A stretch of 64,000 nucleotides of DNA from Solen grandis (GCA_021229015.1 CM037777.1:54823089-54887088); one strand, 5' to 3'; shown: positions 1-8,104, counted from the stretch's first letter. Translations and numbers: made by a program. The notes: generated from the letters alone by a model not told the origin.

Positions 1-561
1 GCCGTTTTCAATGTTCTTTGTACGCGTTCCACGTAATTGGCTTTTGTTGGATTTTGAGTTGTGAAGAAGTAAATGTTATTGTCTCTCATCAGTTTCTGAA
101 AACCACTGATTGCTAAACTCTGATCCTCGATCTGCTCGTATCTTTTGCGGTTTTTCCACACTTAGCATCTCTTTCATTGCTTGTAAAACCGACTTTGCTG
201 TCTTGTTTTTCAAGGTTTTAACACGCAACCTTCTCGATAAGATGTCGATGGCACAAAGTTAAAAACCGAAAACCATCATTTTCTGATGCGATATTTTCCA
301 TTGAAAGTAAGTCGATATCCCATTGTTCGTTGATCTTCGAAACTCTTACATTAGCTTTCTTAAACAGGTATTTTACTGGTCGCTGAAGAGCGTATATATC
401 TTGATCACTCAACCATCGTCTGATGTAACTTAGCGAATATTCACCAGGGTACCGTTTCTTTAAAACTTGGTATAGTTCTGCGGACCTGAAAAGGCAGCTG
501 CATTTGATGGATTAAAGTAATATCTTTTAAGTCTCTCTTCTTTAGCTCCACTTTTACTCAT
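1..561 (-). pseudogene. Polinton retroviral-type (rve) integrase, frame-broken and truncated by the window edge
   Basis: This would insert the element DNA into the nuclear genome by a DDE-type strand-transfer reaction. Reading from the ATG at 561, the start MSKSGAKEE is followed by conserved stretches in changing frames. WDIDLL (about 311-322) holds the first catalytic Asp, RADRGSEF (about 114-140) the second, and NYVERVQRTLKT (about 1-37) the Glu. The three acidic positions are present, but at least three frame changes (near 480, 260 and 105) break the gene. The C-terminal part lies beyond the left edge. Its closest named relative is the family often annotated as uncharacterized transposon-derived protein F54H12.3. 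The family call is confident; whether the breaks are biological or sequencing errors is unknown. Confidence 0.82.
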
Positions 562-661
562 CTTTGCACAGCACCATTAAACTTTGTAATTAATCCACTT
601 TCTTATTTTGGTGAACGATCAAATTTCATATCAGATATGTTCTTTTTCACATAACGCCTTT

Positions 662-991
662 TTAATGACTTCTTTTTTGCAGGTTCACCTGAGTCCATAT
701 CGTAATCATCTCCAATCGTCTCACTTTGTTGTTGATTTCTGTTGGCGTAAAACTGGTTTCCTTCATTTCATTCCGACGTTCTGATGGTGTAAAACTGGTT
801 TCCCTCATTTCATTTTGACATCCTGATTGTGGAGATGCTTCCACTAAAGTTTCTGTTCCGCCGCCTTGTTGCTCTCGACTTTGAATGGATTTATGCGAAT
901 TGTCAACATCTTTTTCTTGATCATCAATCTGACATTTTTTTACGAGGTGAACATAACGAATTTTTGGAACTAAAACCAGTTCTTCAGCCAT
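662..991 (-). CDS. Polinton-associated small protein, function unknown
   Basis: An intact 109-residue frame on the element strand between the integrase and the small basic protein. It opens with MAEELVLVPKIRYVHLVKK; a start of this kind (VLVPK then a helical, charged stretch) recurs, as I recall, in an unnamed Polinton/adintovirus protein. The middle is low complexity, and residues near 63-88 hold an imperfect tandem repeat: NEMRETSFTPSE followed by NEMKETSFTPTE. No catalytic motif or membrane segment is visible. The length and compact spacing (about 100 bp to each neighbour) support a real gene of the element. A structural or core role is only a guess. Confidence 0.55.
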   Translation of the reverse strand: MAEELVLVPKIRYVHLVKKCQIDDQEKDVDNSHKSIQSREQQGGGTETLVEASPQSGCQNEMRETSFTPSERRNEMKETSFTPTEINNKVRRLEMITIWTQVNLQKRSH

Positions 992-1054
992 TTATAGTTC
1001 CTTTTCAATCACTTTGAGTAAAACAAAAAAAAGCCCAATATTATTAATGAGCAT

Positions 1055-1259
1055 TCGCATACCCATCAACACGTTATAAACAATCTGTACTATCGATCTT
1101 AGCTGCGCAAACGTTTCCGCTGGTTCAGTGTTAGCTTCTTGCTCACAATACGGCGAATGACTATTCTGTGCTTACTTAATTTCAATTTGGTCTTTTCTGG
1201 CAATTGTCGCATACCCATCAACACGTTATAAACAATCTGTACTATCGATCTTAGCTGCG
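1055..1259. repeat. 53-bp exact direct duplication inside the Polinton core-like gene
   Basis: The same 53 bases occur at 1055-1107 and 1207-1259, starting tcgcatacccatcaac and ending cttagctgcg. They are identical by eye and lie 152 bp apart. One copy encodes the centre of the small basic protein and the other overlaps its stop and 3' flank. Exact identity in an otherwise decayed element suggests a recent event or an assembly artefact. Confidence 0.9.
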
Positions 1260-1356
1260 AATCTTGAACGGTTTTCACCATTGCCATTTGTTGTTTTTTG
1301 TCAGTTTGTAACAATAATCGTAGGAAATTACCATCACGTTTTTTAATACCATTCAT
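1099..1356 (-). CDS. Polinton small basic protein (PX/core-like)
   Basis: An 85-residue, strongly basic protein (Lys/Arg-rich C terminus ending KRLRS) encoded between the packaging ATPase and the integrase-side genes. Its layout (MNGIKKRDGNFLRLLL, a central QLRSIVQIVYNVL stretch, then a basic tail) resembles the small virion-core or PX-like protein I recall from Polintons and adintoviruses. A DNA-binding role inside a particle is inference. The DNA encoding its middle part (1207-1259) is duplicated almost immediately downstream of the stop (1055-1107), and the end of the frame lies within that duplicate. The natural C terminus may therefore have been altered. Confidence 0.6.
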   Translation of the reverse strand: MNGIKKRDGNFLRLLLQTDKKQQMAMVKTVQDSQLRSIVQIVYNVLMGMRQLPEKTKLKLSKHRIVIRRIVSKKLTLNQRKRLRS

Positions 1357-1450
1357 CTTTTAATTCCTGGGTCGAAAAATAGTCATCAATTCTCCCGGAA
1401 GGATGTGTGTTCGCAGTTTATAAAGTGTGTTTGAATGTGGAGACAGTCAA

Positions 1451-2009
1451 CTAATAAGTAGCCGTAATTTTCACTTGTCGCCTTTTTGTATGCATCCGTA
1501 AAGAAGGCGTTCTGTCCCGGTAATATTTGCCGTCCAAAATTTTGGACCTGTAAGACATCACGTGTATTCGGAAGATGATAAAGATATGCGTGTTTAAACT
1601 GATGGTTCGCAACCCTTGATTAAATATGTTCTGCGTCACGAACCAAGATGTGAAATTATAGTGATGTGAAAGTTGGCAATAGATATCCACTAAATCCTCG
1701 TTCTTTGATCCCTTCTGGAGTAAGTCGTCCATGATTAAGAGTTTGTGACCCGGTTCTTGCAAGTTCCACGTCCTGCAACAAATCTTTTGTTGGGAGTCCT
1801 TCAACAAATTCGATATTTGTTAGAACAGATTTCATCTCATCGAATGAAGGTTGATAAACACCAAAACAGTAGAAAATACGTGTGGGGGGTTGTTGAAATA
1901 TTCCTTCAGCATTTTTCAAAGCTTTAAAGATAAATGTTGTTTTACCACAGGACGTGGGTCCACAGATCATAGCCGTGTGAGGTGTGTAAAGTTTCAAGAC
2001 ACTCGTCAT
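1451..2009 (-). pseudogene. Polinton FtsK/HerA-type packaging ATPase, split by a frameshift
   Basis: This would pump element DNA into a capsid using ATP. The first frame (2009-1656) begins MTSVLKLYTPHTAMICG and contains Walker A GPTSCGKT at residues 17-24. The second frame (1807-1451) contains the Walker B stretch LLIMDDLL and then a conserved-looking segment with WFVTQNIF. The two frames overlap; homology appears to pass from one to the other near 1760, where a one-base-type indel must lie. At about 185 residues in all the length is normal for the family, somewhat above 200 being usual. Both ATPase motifs are intact, so only the frameshift argues for loss. It lies upstream of the small basic protein on the same strand. 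Confidence 0.85.
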
Positions 2010-2142
2010 ATTTCACCAAATTTAATTTACTAAATAAAAAGAAACACTTAAACCGTTCGCATTTAACTTATGTCAAGTTAGATATGAGGTCCATTTGTGT
2101 GCTATAGATGAAACGTGTTTGCTATAACGTTTTTGAGCCTAC

Positions 2143-2544
2143 TTAATTGAATCGCGACTCCAATTGTAGAATTCGTAAAACGGCGTCAAGCATAGCGGTT
2201 TTCCAATGTCCTGTTTTCATATCTGCTTGCCTCCAGTCCTTACAGCTAATCTTTAAACGATACATATGTAGTAGTGAGTGCGTAATGTTCAATGGTAGCA
2301 CATATTTTTCCCATCTTTCAAGTACATCGTTCTCATCCACTAATTTTAAAATGCGGTCAAAAAAATATTCCAAACGATGGCGATTCGCTACATCTAAACA
2401 CATATGATCCTTTTGTGAAAGCCGACCATTTTGACAACCCTCACACTCAGTTCTATACACAGTGGGTATCTTCTGAATCACTTCTTCAGCATAGGAAAAA
2501 GTCCAAAAACTTTCAAGTAAAGTCGTTGCTTTGACATTATCCAT
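2143..2544 (-). CDS. Polinton-associated protein with a Cys/His motif, function unknown
   Basis: An intact 133-residue frame between the BIR gene (14 bp away) and the ATPase. Residues around 34-50 carry C-x2-C-x9-H-x-C (CEGCQNGRLSQKDHMC), a plausible metal-binding knuckle. A similar Cys/His stretch occurs, as I recall, in an uncharacterised protein often encoded next to Polinton replication and packaging genes. The rest is predicted to be helical (for example RLEYFFDRILKLVDEND), with no membrane segment. The function is not known to me. Integrity and tight spacing suggest it was part of the element transcription unit. Confidence 0.6.
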   Translation of the reverse strand: MDNVKATTLLESFWTFSYAEEVIQKIPTVYRTECEGCQNGRLSQKDHMCLDVANRHRLEYFFDRILKLVDENDVLERWEKYVLPLNITHSLLHMYRLKISCKDWRQADMKTGHWKTAMLDAVLRILQLESRFN

Positions 2545-2558
2545 TTTTTATCTTTTTA

Positions 2559-2924
2559 TCAAACAACGTCACACAACTGAATTAGATCGAATTCAGCTGA
2601 AATTGAATCGTAGCTATCCTTTTCAATTTGAACATCCTGTGTGCTTTCTCCCCTCCCGATCATCTTTAGGAAAATACACTCTTTGGACCATTTCCCATGT
2701 TCAACGAAAGCATTGTCCGTTCTTTCCCAGGCTGAGAGTCGGACTCCGCAAGCAAAACATCGACACATGTCTCCCACTCCAGTATAAAAAAAACCTGCTT
2801 GACTCAGTTGAAACTTTGAAGGATGCATTTGCCTGGGCCATGTCTTAAATGTTGATAAACGATTTTTGTACATCATGAAATCTCTGTAAATAAATGTTTC
2901 CCCAACACTTCTATTTTCTTCCAT
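2559..2924 (-). CDS. BIR-domain (IAP-like) protein carried by the Polinton
   Basis: A 121-residue protein with a single baculoviral IAP repeat. I chose the start at 2924 (MEENRSVG); an upstream in-frame ATG at 3026 would add a hydrophobic leader unlike IAPs. The BIR spans about residues 22-90: it opens RLSTFKTWP, has GFFYTG before the metal site, and shows the canonical C-x2-C-x16-H-x6-C ligands at Cys56, Cys59, His76 and Cys83 with the core Trp66. No RING or second BIR follows. BIR folds bind zinc and often caspases or IAP-antagonist peptides, so inhibition of host apoptosis is the usual reading, but binding specificity cannot be judged here. It is the outermost gene of the element and the frame is intact, unlike the integrase and ATPase. 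Confidence 0.87.
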   Translation of the reverse strand: MEENRSVGETFIYRDFMMYKNRLSTFKTWPRQMHPSKFQLSQAGFFYTGVGDMCRCFACGVRLSAWERTDNAFVEHGKWSKECIFLKMIGRGESTQDVQIEKDSYDSISAEFDLIQLCDVV

Positions 2925-3031
2925 CTTGAAAACAAAAGTAACACTCCCTACAAAAGAAGCAAATAAATAGTCCCATATACAAAAAAAGACTCTTTTTAAA
3001 ATAAACACCACGAGAAAGGAAATCATCTAGC

Positions 3032-3275
3032 ACAATAATCCAATGCGAGTTATCTCCCATAAACGCTAGAGGCAGTTTATTCCTCCTCAGAGAAACTTTG
3101 ACCTCTAACCCGATTTGAGGTTCTCTTGAACCTGCTAGAGGTTACTCAAGCGAGGAATCTTCATACCTGATTGCTCTATTGCATTCAACCTCGGAGGAGT
3201 TTTGATCTCTGGTCGCTGTTTAAGGTTCCTCCGGAGGAGTTTTGACCTCTGGTTTTTACCCTACTGATAGGACAA
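3032..3275 (+). repeat. Left arm of an inverted repeat pair (partner 5595-5795)
   Basis: The reverse complement of this stretch aligns along most of its length with 5595-5795, with small gaps. Shared blocks, read on the right copy, include ggttagaggtc, aggaataactgtctcgagcg, tcctcgcatgagtaac and tcaaaacccctccgg. Within the arm a shorter motif, ggaggagttttgayctctgg, occurs twice (about 3192 and 3233) and again in direct orientation near 4825. The arm could be a Polinton terminal repeat or a terminal repeat of a separate 2.8 kb element. Confidence 0.7.
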
Positions 3276-3467
3276 TGAAGCTTACTCCATAGGGAATTCA
3301 TACAAATTATCATGCCAGAAATCTGACACACACGTGTCGTATATTTAAACTAAAGAGAAATCAGAAGTAAGTCACTTTATTGTGTTAATTTACAGTAAAA
3401 TCTACCAAAATACTGAATCTAAATCCGCATGTTATGTTACGTAACAGAAAGTGTAATGTTATTTCAG
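3276..3467. other. Short unassigned stretch before the G2E3-like exon
   Basis: AT-rich sequence with no gene or repeat that I recognise. It ends in a polypyrimidine-poor but usable acceptor, tgttatttcag. Confidence 0.4.
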
Positions 3468-3703
3468 ACAATATGTCACAGCAGCAAAGGGTGGTTGCTC
3501 TGCTGCAACAAGCCTGCTCTTTATTGGGAGACAGCTCATCAAATGATACAGGCAACTCCAATGTTAGGTCCAGTGTAAGGCAACTGTTTGCGCCTTGCAG
3601 ATCTGCTTGACAAGGAAGGCGCCGTATTCAGCAGCCTCCTTCATCAGCAGATGAACCCAGTTCATGGACACATAGATTTTTCTGCCTTTCAAGAAATGAT
3701 CAG
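3468..3703 (+). pseudogene. G2E3-like/HECT E3 ligase family first coding exon (frame-broken)
   Basis: The exon is bounded by atttcag at its 5' side and CAG|gtaaag at its 3' side, both good splice signals. The ATG at 3473 opens a frame beginning MSQQQRVVALLQQACSLL, which stops at 3609-3611. The second half continues in another frame that reads RRIQQPPSSADEP and then WTHRFFCLS just before the donor. The Gln-rich leucine-heptad start followed by WTH-F-CL is the N-terminal signature I recall from G2/M-phase-specific E3 ubiquitin ligase-like (G2E3-like) proteins, which are abundant in molluscs and fish. The internal frame change makes this copy a probable pseudogene, or a sequencing error. The HECT-domain motif array at 5.0-5.6 kb on the same strand is probably from the same gene. 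Confidence 0.55.
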
Positions 3704-3742
3704 GTAAAGTCAAGATAAGTTCTATCAAAAGATAGAATAACT

Positions 3743-3815
3743 GTGTTTGTTTCAATTTCTTTGCCATTTTTCTTGAATAACTGTTTGTTTCAATTTCTTT
3801 GCCATTTTTCTTGAT
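3743..3815. repeat. Short tandem duplication in the intron after the G2E3-like exon
   Basis: Two copies of about 33 bp containing tttcaatttctttgcc and ending tttttcttga lie back to back. Confidence 0.85.
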
Positions 3816-3992
3816 CTTAATACGTCTGGCTGCTATTACTCCTTGTGATTTTAAATTTACAACTAAATCAGATTCTGAAACACCTGCGAGGATTCTATTT
3901 TTTATAATTTAATGATATGTGTGGTGTTGCAGTGATGTTTATGTCGTGTATTTTCAGTAGTTGTTCAGATTGGGATTTTCTTTTAACTTCAA

Positions 3993-4224
3993 TTAGAATG
4001 GATTTGATTTGTTTTTCATTTTCTTAACAGATTTTGGGTCTACAATGGTGCCACGAAGAACTTTTTCGATTATGAACGGAGAGAGTTTTGAGAGATCGTT
4101 ATTTTCATTTGATGCATGCAGCAAGTACAATAAATTTATGGCAAGTTTCTTGTTTTGGAACATCATAGTCAAGGTCAGAGTCTTCAGTTGTTGAATCAGT
4201 TCGATACCGTTTGAAGGAAGCCAT
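3993..4224 (-). pseudogene. N-terminal fragment of a non-LTR retrotransposon ORF1 (gag-like)
   Basis: From the ATG at 4224 the frame opens MASFKRYRTDSTTEDSD, and after HKFIVLAACI the homology moves to another frame as ENNDLSKLSPFIIEKVL, ending near KSVKKMKN at about 4010. This resembles the RNA-binding N-terminal region of ORF1 proteins of mollusc LINEs (KFIV...LSPF-IEK motif), from memory of the family. The match is cut off at about 4010. The upstream minus-strand sequence 4225-4770 is unusually GC-rich for the window and would fit a LINE 5' UTR. A 5' fragment without the 3' part is unusual, since LINE copies normally lose their 5' ends. Confidence 0.5.
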
Positions 4225-4770
4225 GAAAGAAAGAGAAGAGATTCCCCACCCACCACGAAGTCCAACAAGGGGACGCTTATCCGGAGTGGATATCCTACCC
4301 CAAGCGCCAGGGCTACACACGTGCTATACTCGAAGAAAAAGAAACTTAAAATTCCCCTCGATTGACCCATAATGAAAATCAAACCCGGTTAGTATCAAAG
4401 ATAAGAGATGTGTTTAACCTAGGGCTCGGCGTGACTTGATCGTATCGGGCCCATACGACCACCCGTCTATACTGAATACGAGGTCAAGACGGTGTATTGC
4501 AAACCACAAGAGACTGTGGATATACCGCACGCCAAACCCGTGTCCACTCAACCGCCATAATCCTCATCTCCAGCTTTATGGGACGTCATGCACGGCAAAA
4601 CGCATGGTCTTTGGCGGAGTTCAACCGCTCTGCATGGATGCAGCCGGCGTATTCTAGGCCCAGGACGTATTTGTTCAGACCATGATATAAAGTTAGATAA
4701 ACGGTCTTCATACTTCAAATCAAAAGTGAGGCTCGTTACTAGGCATGTACCTATAGGAATCATCATCTGT
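4225..4770 (-). other. GC-rich block, possible 5' UTR of the LINE fragment
   Basis: Clearly richer in G and C than its surroundings (for example tcgtatcgggcccatacgac) and with no convincing protein on either strand. Its position directly upstream of the ORF1 fragment is the reason for the suggestion. Confidence 0.35.
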
Positions 4771-5028
4771 TAATAATGTTAGTTTTGAAAACATAAAATG
4801 CGTTTCATTAAGCTTTTCCTCCTGGGAGGAATTTGAGCTCTGGTTTCACCCTACTTTTCAGGCATATGCAACTTAAAGGCATTAAGATAAGCCTGACATT
4901 AACATAAATATAGAGGCAGTCTGCAGATTCAATATCAATAGACTTCAGTGTTTTGGGTGGTGCCAGGAGGGCGATACGGAGAAAAATGTTTCATCATCTT
5001 GAATACAAAATTACAAAATACAAAGGAC

Positions 5029-5575
5029 AGTCAGAAGGTGCTATTGACGAAGGAGGGCCAACTAGGGAGATCCTTTCTATGGTCATCAGGGAACTTCAGG
5101 ACAAAGGACAGTAGAAGGTGCTATTGACGAAGGGGGGCCAACTAGGGAGATTCTTTCTATGGTCATCAGGGAACTTCAGGACAAAGGACAGTTAGAAGGT
5201 GCTATTGACGAAGGAGGGCCAACTAGGGAGATCCTTTCTATGGTCATCAGGGAACTTCAGGACAAAGAGTCAGAAGGTGCTATTGACGAAGGAGGGCCAA
5301 CTAGGGAGATCCTTCCTATGGTCATCAGGGAACTTCAGGACAAAGGACAGTTAGAAGGTGCTATTAACGAGGGAGGGCCAACTAGGGAGTTCCTTCCTTT
5401 GGTCATCAGGGAACTTCAGGACAGACCGTCAAGAAGGTGCTATTGTACGAAGGAGGGCCAACTAGGGAGATCCTCCTATGGTCATCAGGGAACTTAGACA
5501 AAGGTCATTAGAAGGTCATTAACGAGGGGGGGCCAACTAGGGATTTCCCCTTCCTTTTGGTCATCGGGGAACTTG
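5029..5575 (+). repeat. Seven-copy tandem array of a HECT-domain coding segment
   Basis: Units of 78-81 bp begin at about 5034, 5114, 5195, 5273, 5354, 5433 and 5511 (each starting gaaggt). In frame, one unit reads EGAIDEGGPTREIL followed by MVIRELQDKGQL, 27 residues. The core (acidic-G-x-D-x-GGP-x-RE-hydrophobic) is the conserved start of the HECT catalytic domain as in G2E3-like ligases (form GGPxREF). Several spacings are multiples of three, so copies 3-5 remain in one frame (5159-5497). The others carry indels and the last copy is degenerate. The array is therefore an amplified exon piece, not a random minisatellite. A functional product is unlikely because the catalytic Cys region is absent. 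Confidence 0.65.
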
Positions 5576-5594
5576 ATTCCCAAATCTTTATAGG

Positions 5595-5795
5595 ACCAGA
5601 GAATAAAAGGGATACTGGCATAGGGAAAAAAACCAGGGGGTCAAAACCCCTCCGGGGTTATGGGTATAAAGGTTTCCTCGCATGAGTAACAACTGGTAGG
5701 TTCAGGAGAACCCCCCCCCCCCCAAACAGGGTTAGAGGTCCTCCGGGGAGGAATAACTGTCTCGAGCGGTTATTGGAGGCAACTCGTATTGAATC
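5595..5795 (-). repeat. Right arm of the inverted repeat pair (partner 3032-3275)
   Basis: Diverged inverted copy of 3032-3275, with several deletions and a 13-base C run at 5711-5723. It lies just beyond the HECT-motif tandem array. The outer limit is near the string cgtattgaatcaatgtgag, which matches the reverse complement of the outer part of the left arm. Confidence 0.7.
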
Positions 5796-5799
5796 AATG

Positions 5800-6252
5800 T
5801 GAGAAGTCCTTACTGACTTATCTCTCTTTTATCTCTCTTCGTGAATTGTCGTTAGTAGCGAGTGCCACTTTTGTTTTTAAGATGGAAGTAGAAATTATTG
5901 TTCGTGGGGCAGTTATTTGCAGAGTACACAGTACCATCATTAAGTTACTATTGCATTGCTGACGTAGTGCTGCGATACATGATACCACAACCAGCCCTGC
6001 AAACACCCTTAATTGTTGAAGTTTTAATTGTGTGAATTAAACCTGACTGTGAAGACTGATTTATGTAAAATGTCAATGAAATGTAAAATGATAGTGAAAT
6101 GTAAAGTGCCAGTTAAATTAATGTGTCAGTTAAATTAAAAATGTCGGTTGATTTTAAACTTTAATATTAAGTCGTAGGTGATATGATCAGATCTGGTAAT
6201 AATTGCTTTTTTACATTTATTAATGTGAGCAGCTTAATCTCTATTTAAGCAG
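5800..6252. other. Unassigned AT-rich stretch
   Basis: No gene is supported. A short degenerate repeat (gtgaaatgtaaaatg-like, about 6070-6150) is visible. Confidence 0.4.
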
Positions 6253-6638
6253 ATGATACTGCTACAGCATCCTCAAAACCGTATTGTAATTGTTGTGTGT
6301 AACATCTCGAAAAAACATGGTTACAGCAGAAATTCTAAGTATCATTTCTTCACTGGTACAGCTGATAAATTTTCAGCAAAGATATCATGTAGAGTGGTGG
6401 ATGATTTTCATGGCATGTTAAAACATGAACTGAGAATGGAGAGAAGGCAAAAAAAGGAAAGATTTGCATGTAGCTGTACCAGCAACACCAGAGCTGCTAC
6501 CAGGAACGCAATCGCCAACGTCGGCACCACCAGCACCAATGTTGGCGAAGTGTGCGTCACTTCCAGAGAAGTAGATCGCACTATTCACCTGTTAAGGGAG
6601 AAGTTGCAGACACTCGAACAACACTCAACAACAATAAA
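6253..6638 (+). other. Open reading frame ending in an assembly gap, identity unknown
   Basis: An open frame of about 128 residues runs into the N gap. The last third contains a predicted helical, coiled-coil-like stretch (REVDRTIHLLREKLQTLEQ). The first part has no recognisable domain. It could be an exon whose remainder is lost in the gap, or a chance frame. A second frame over 6460-6560 is Pro/Ala-rich and cannot be excluded. Confidence 0.3.
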
Positions 6639-6738
6639 NNNNNNNNNNNNNNNNNNNNNNNNNNNNNNNNNNNNNNNNNNNNNNNNNNNNNNNNNNNNNN
6701 NNNNNNNNNNNNNNNNNNNNNNNNNNNNNNNNNNNNNN
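6639..6738. other. Assembly gap (100 N)
   Basis: Exactly 100 undetermined bases, a conventional placeholder. True size and even the relative orientation of the flanks may be unknown. Confidence 0.99.
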
Positions 6739-7117
6739 TCATACTGTCATATCTAGTTGTTAATTTATGAACATTTTCTAGAAAGCTATTAGATTCATCC
6801 AATATTTTTTTCAATGGTATTGTTAGAATTAGTAAATACATTTTGTGGCGCATAACCTGCTGAAATAAATAGGACAATAATCTAAAAAATTATCTAGACA
6901 CACATAGTTTTAAAGTGCAATGACAATTGTGATTACAAATCAAGTAGTCAACAGTATTAGCTACACCAATAGTTCTTCATTTATTAATCATTAATCTGAC
7001 CAATCCACTTTTTCCGTCACGCTTCAACAGGTGACACATGTGTTCCAAAGAACATTTTTGTTTTTTCTATGTACATGTATGGGACTAAAAAGCAAATTCT
7101 TTCAACACAAGTTTCAA

Positions 7118-7143
7118 CCCCCCCCCCCCCCCCCCCCCCCCCC
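7118..7143. repeat. Poly-C tract (26 C)
   Basis: Uninterrupted run of C on the plus strand; a likely length-uncertain site. Confidence 0.97.
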
Positions 7144-7434
7144 ATAAGTGGAGAGCTACCTGATTTTCATGAATTTATACTCACGTTGTAAAGATAGATT
7201 TATGACTGGAAAAACATGATAAGGCTCAATAAACTTGTGACTATCTGAAAGAATGTTTTATGTCCCATTTTAGAATCACAGGTCAATGGGTAGAGGTATA
7301 TGGTGGCTAACCAGATGAACTATGGGTAGTCACAAGAGGGCACTGTGTGTCAGGTTAGTTTGTTATCAAATTAAACAAAATGCCCATCTAATTGCCGTCA
7401 CATGAATAGTGCGAGAACAATTACCTCTGCTAGA

Positions 7435-7482
<48 letters not shown>
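7435..7482. repeat. (GAT)16 microsatellite
   Basis: Sixteen uninterrupted GAT units. A plus-strand frame reads it as poly-Asp, but nothing around it supports a gene. Confidence 0.97.
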
Positions 7483-7536
7483 CTGAAAACCTATTACAAA
7501 AACAACATAATATCCTTTTTACTCTTTTTTTTTCAG

Positions 7537-7578
7537 TACAGCAGGACATCGAGAACACACGTGCAAACAATGAAACAG
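7537..7578 (+). CDS. MyD88-like adaptor, linker exon
   Basis: A 42-nt exon flanked by a very strong acceptor (ctttttttttcag) and donor (ACAG|gtatgc). It encodes QQDIENTRANNET. It begins with two bases completing a codon and ends with one base, which joins in phase to the two leading bases of the TIR exon at 8896 to give an Ala codon and then PRNVQTMYDAF. The acidic linker between death domain and TIR domain is what would be expected at this place in MyD88. The exons for the death domain are not found upstream; they may lie in or before the gap at 6639-6738. Phase match and splice strength support it, but the exon is too short to identify alone. Confidence 0.6.
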
Positions 7579-7923
7579 GTATGCAGTCTGCTTAGACATA
7601 TTCCTCGTATTTGCATTTTGTTATCCAGGTACCTGTTTCCTAGCGGGAACGAGGCTGCAAGTGGTACATTATCTCCCCTGTTAACAGTCTGTACTAGGTT
7701 TACTTCGATTATTCCCCCTTTGGTATTTGTTCTAAATAAAAAAATCACCATAATCATTAACTGAACAGAACGTTATTTATCCTCAAAAGTACAAAATATG
7801 TTTTTCAAAAATGTCGGATTACACATATATATTGAAAATCATAGCAATGTTGTTAATTGGGCATGTTTAATGAAATATTTACCATGGTCCTAATGTGGTT
7901 CTCTCAAGGTATAGGAAATTAGT

Positions 7924-7926
7924 ATT

Positions 7927-7961
<35 letters not shown>

Positions 7962-7985
7962 TTTGTTTTTAATTATAATGTAAAT

Positions 7986-8020
<35 letters not shown>

Positions 8021-8022
8021 TA
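7924..8022. repeat. (TTTA)n microsatellite in two blocks
   Basis: Two TTTA runs are separated by gtttttaattataatgtaaa. The spacer string ataatgtaaattta recurs after the second block, showing a local duplication. Confidence 0.95.
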
Positions 8023-8104
8023 ATGTAAATTTAGTAAGACAAAGATTGAATGGTCAATTTATTTAAAATTGGTATAGTCGATTGCAAACTTCAACCCGTG
8101 CTTT

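Larger units (their letters stand above)
1..3030 (-). mobile_element. Polinton/Maverick element fragment (right-hand part)
   Basis: A run of closely spaced minus-strand genes with Polinton content: integrase, two small element proteins, packaging ATPase, a Cys/His-motif protein and a BIR-domain protein, in that order from left to right. All are intronless and share one strand, as expected for a virus-like self-synthesising transposon. DNA polymerase B, maturation protease and capsid genes are not seen and would lie left of the window if present. The integrase and ATPase are frame-broken, so this copy is probably a relic, although single-base assembly errors could explain some breaks. The right terminus is uncertain; it probably lies near 3030-3275, where a sequence with an inverted partner at about 5.6-5.8 kb begins. 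Confidence 0.82.

Noticed and set aside
2924..3026. Longer BIR protein starting at 3026 with a hydrophobic leader
   Set aside because: The extra 34 residues are hydrophobic and Phe/Val-rich, unlike BIR proteins. The start at 2924 gives a normal N terminus, although a signal-anchor form cannot be excluded.
7402..7764. Frame containing 16 Asp residues
   Set aside because: The Asp run is the GAT microsatellite; the real signal here is the short spliced exon at 7537-7578 in another frame.
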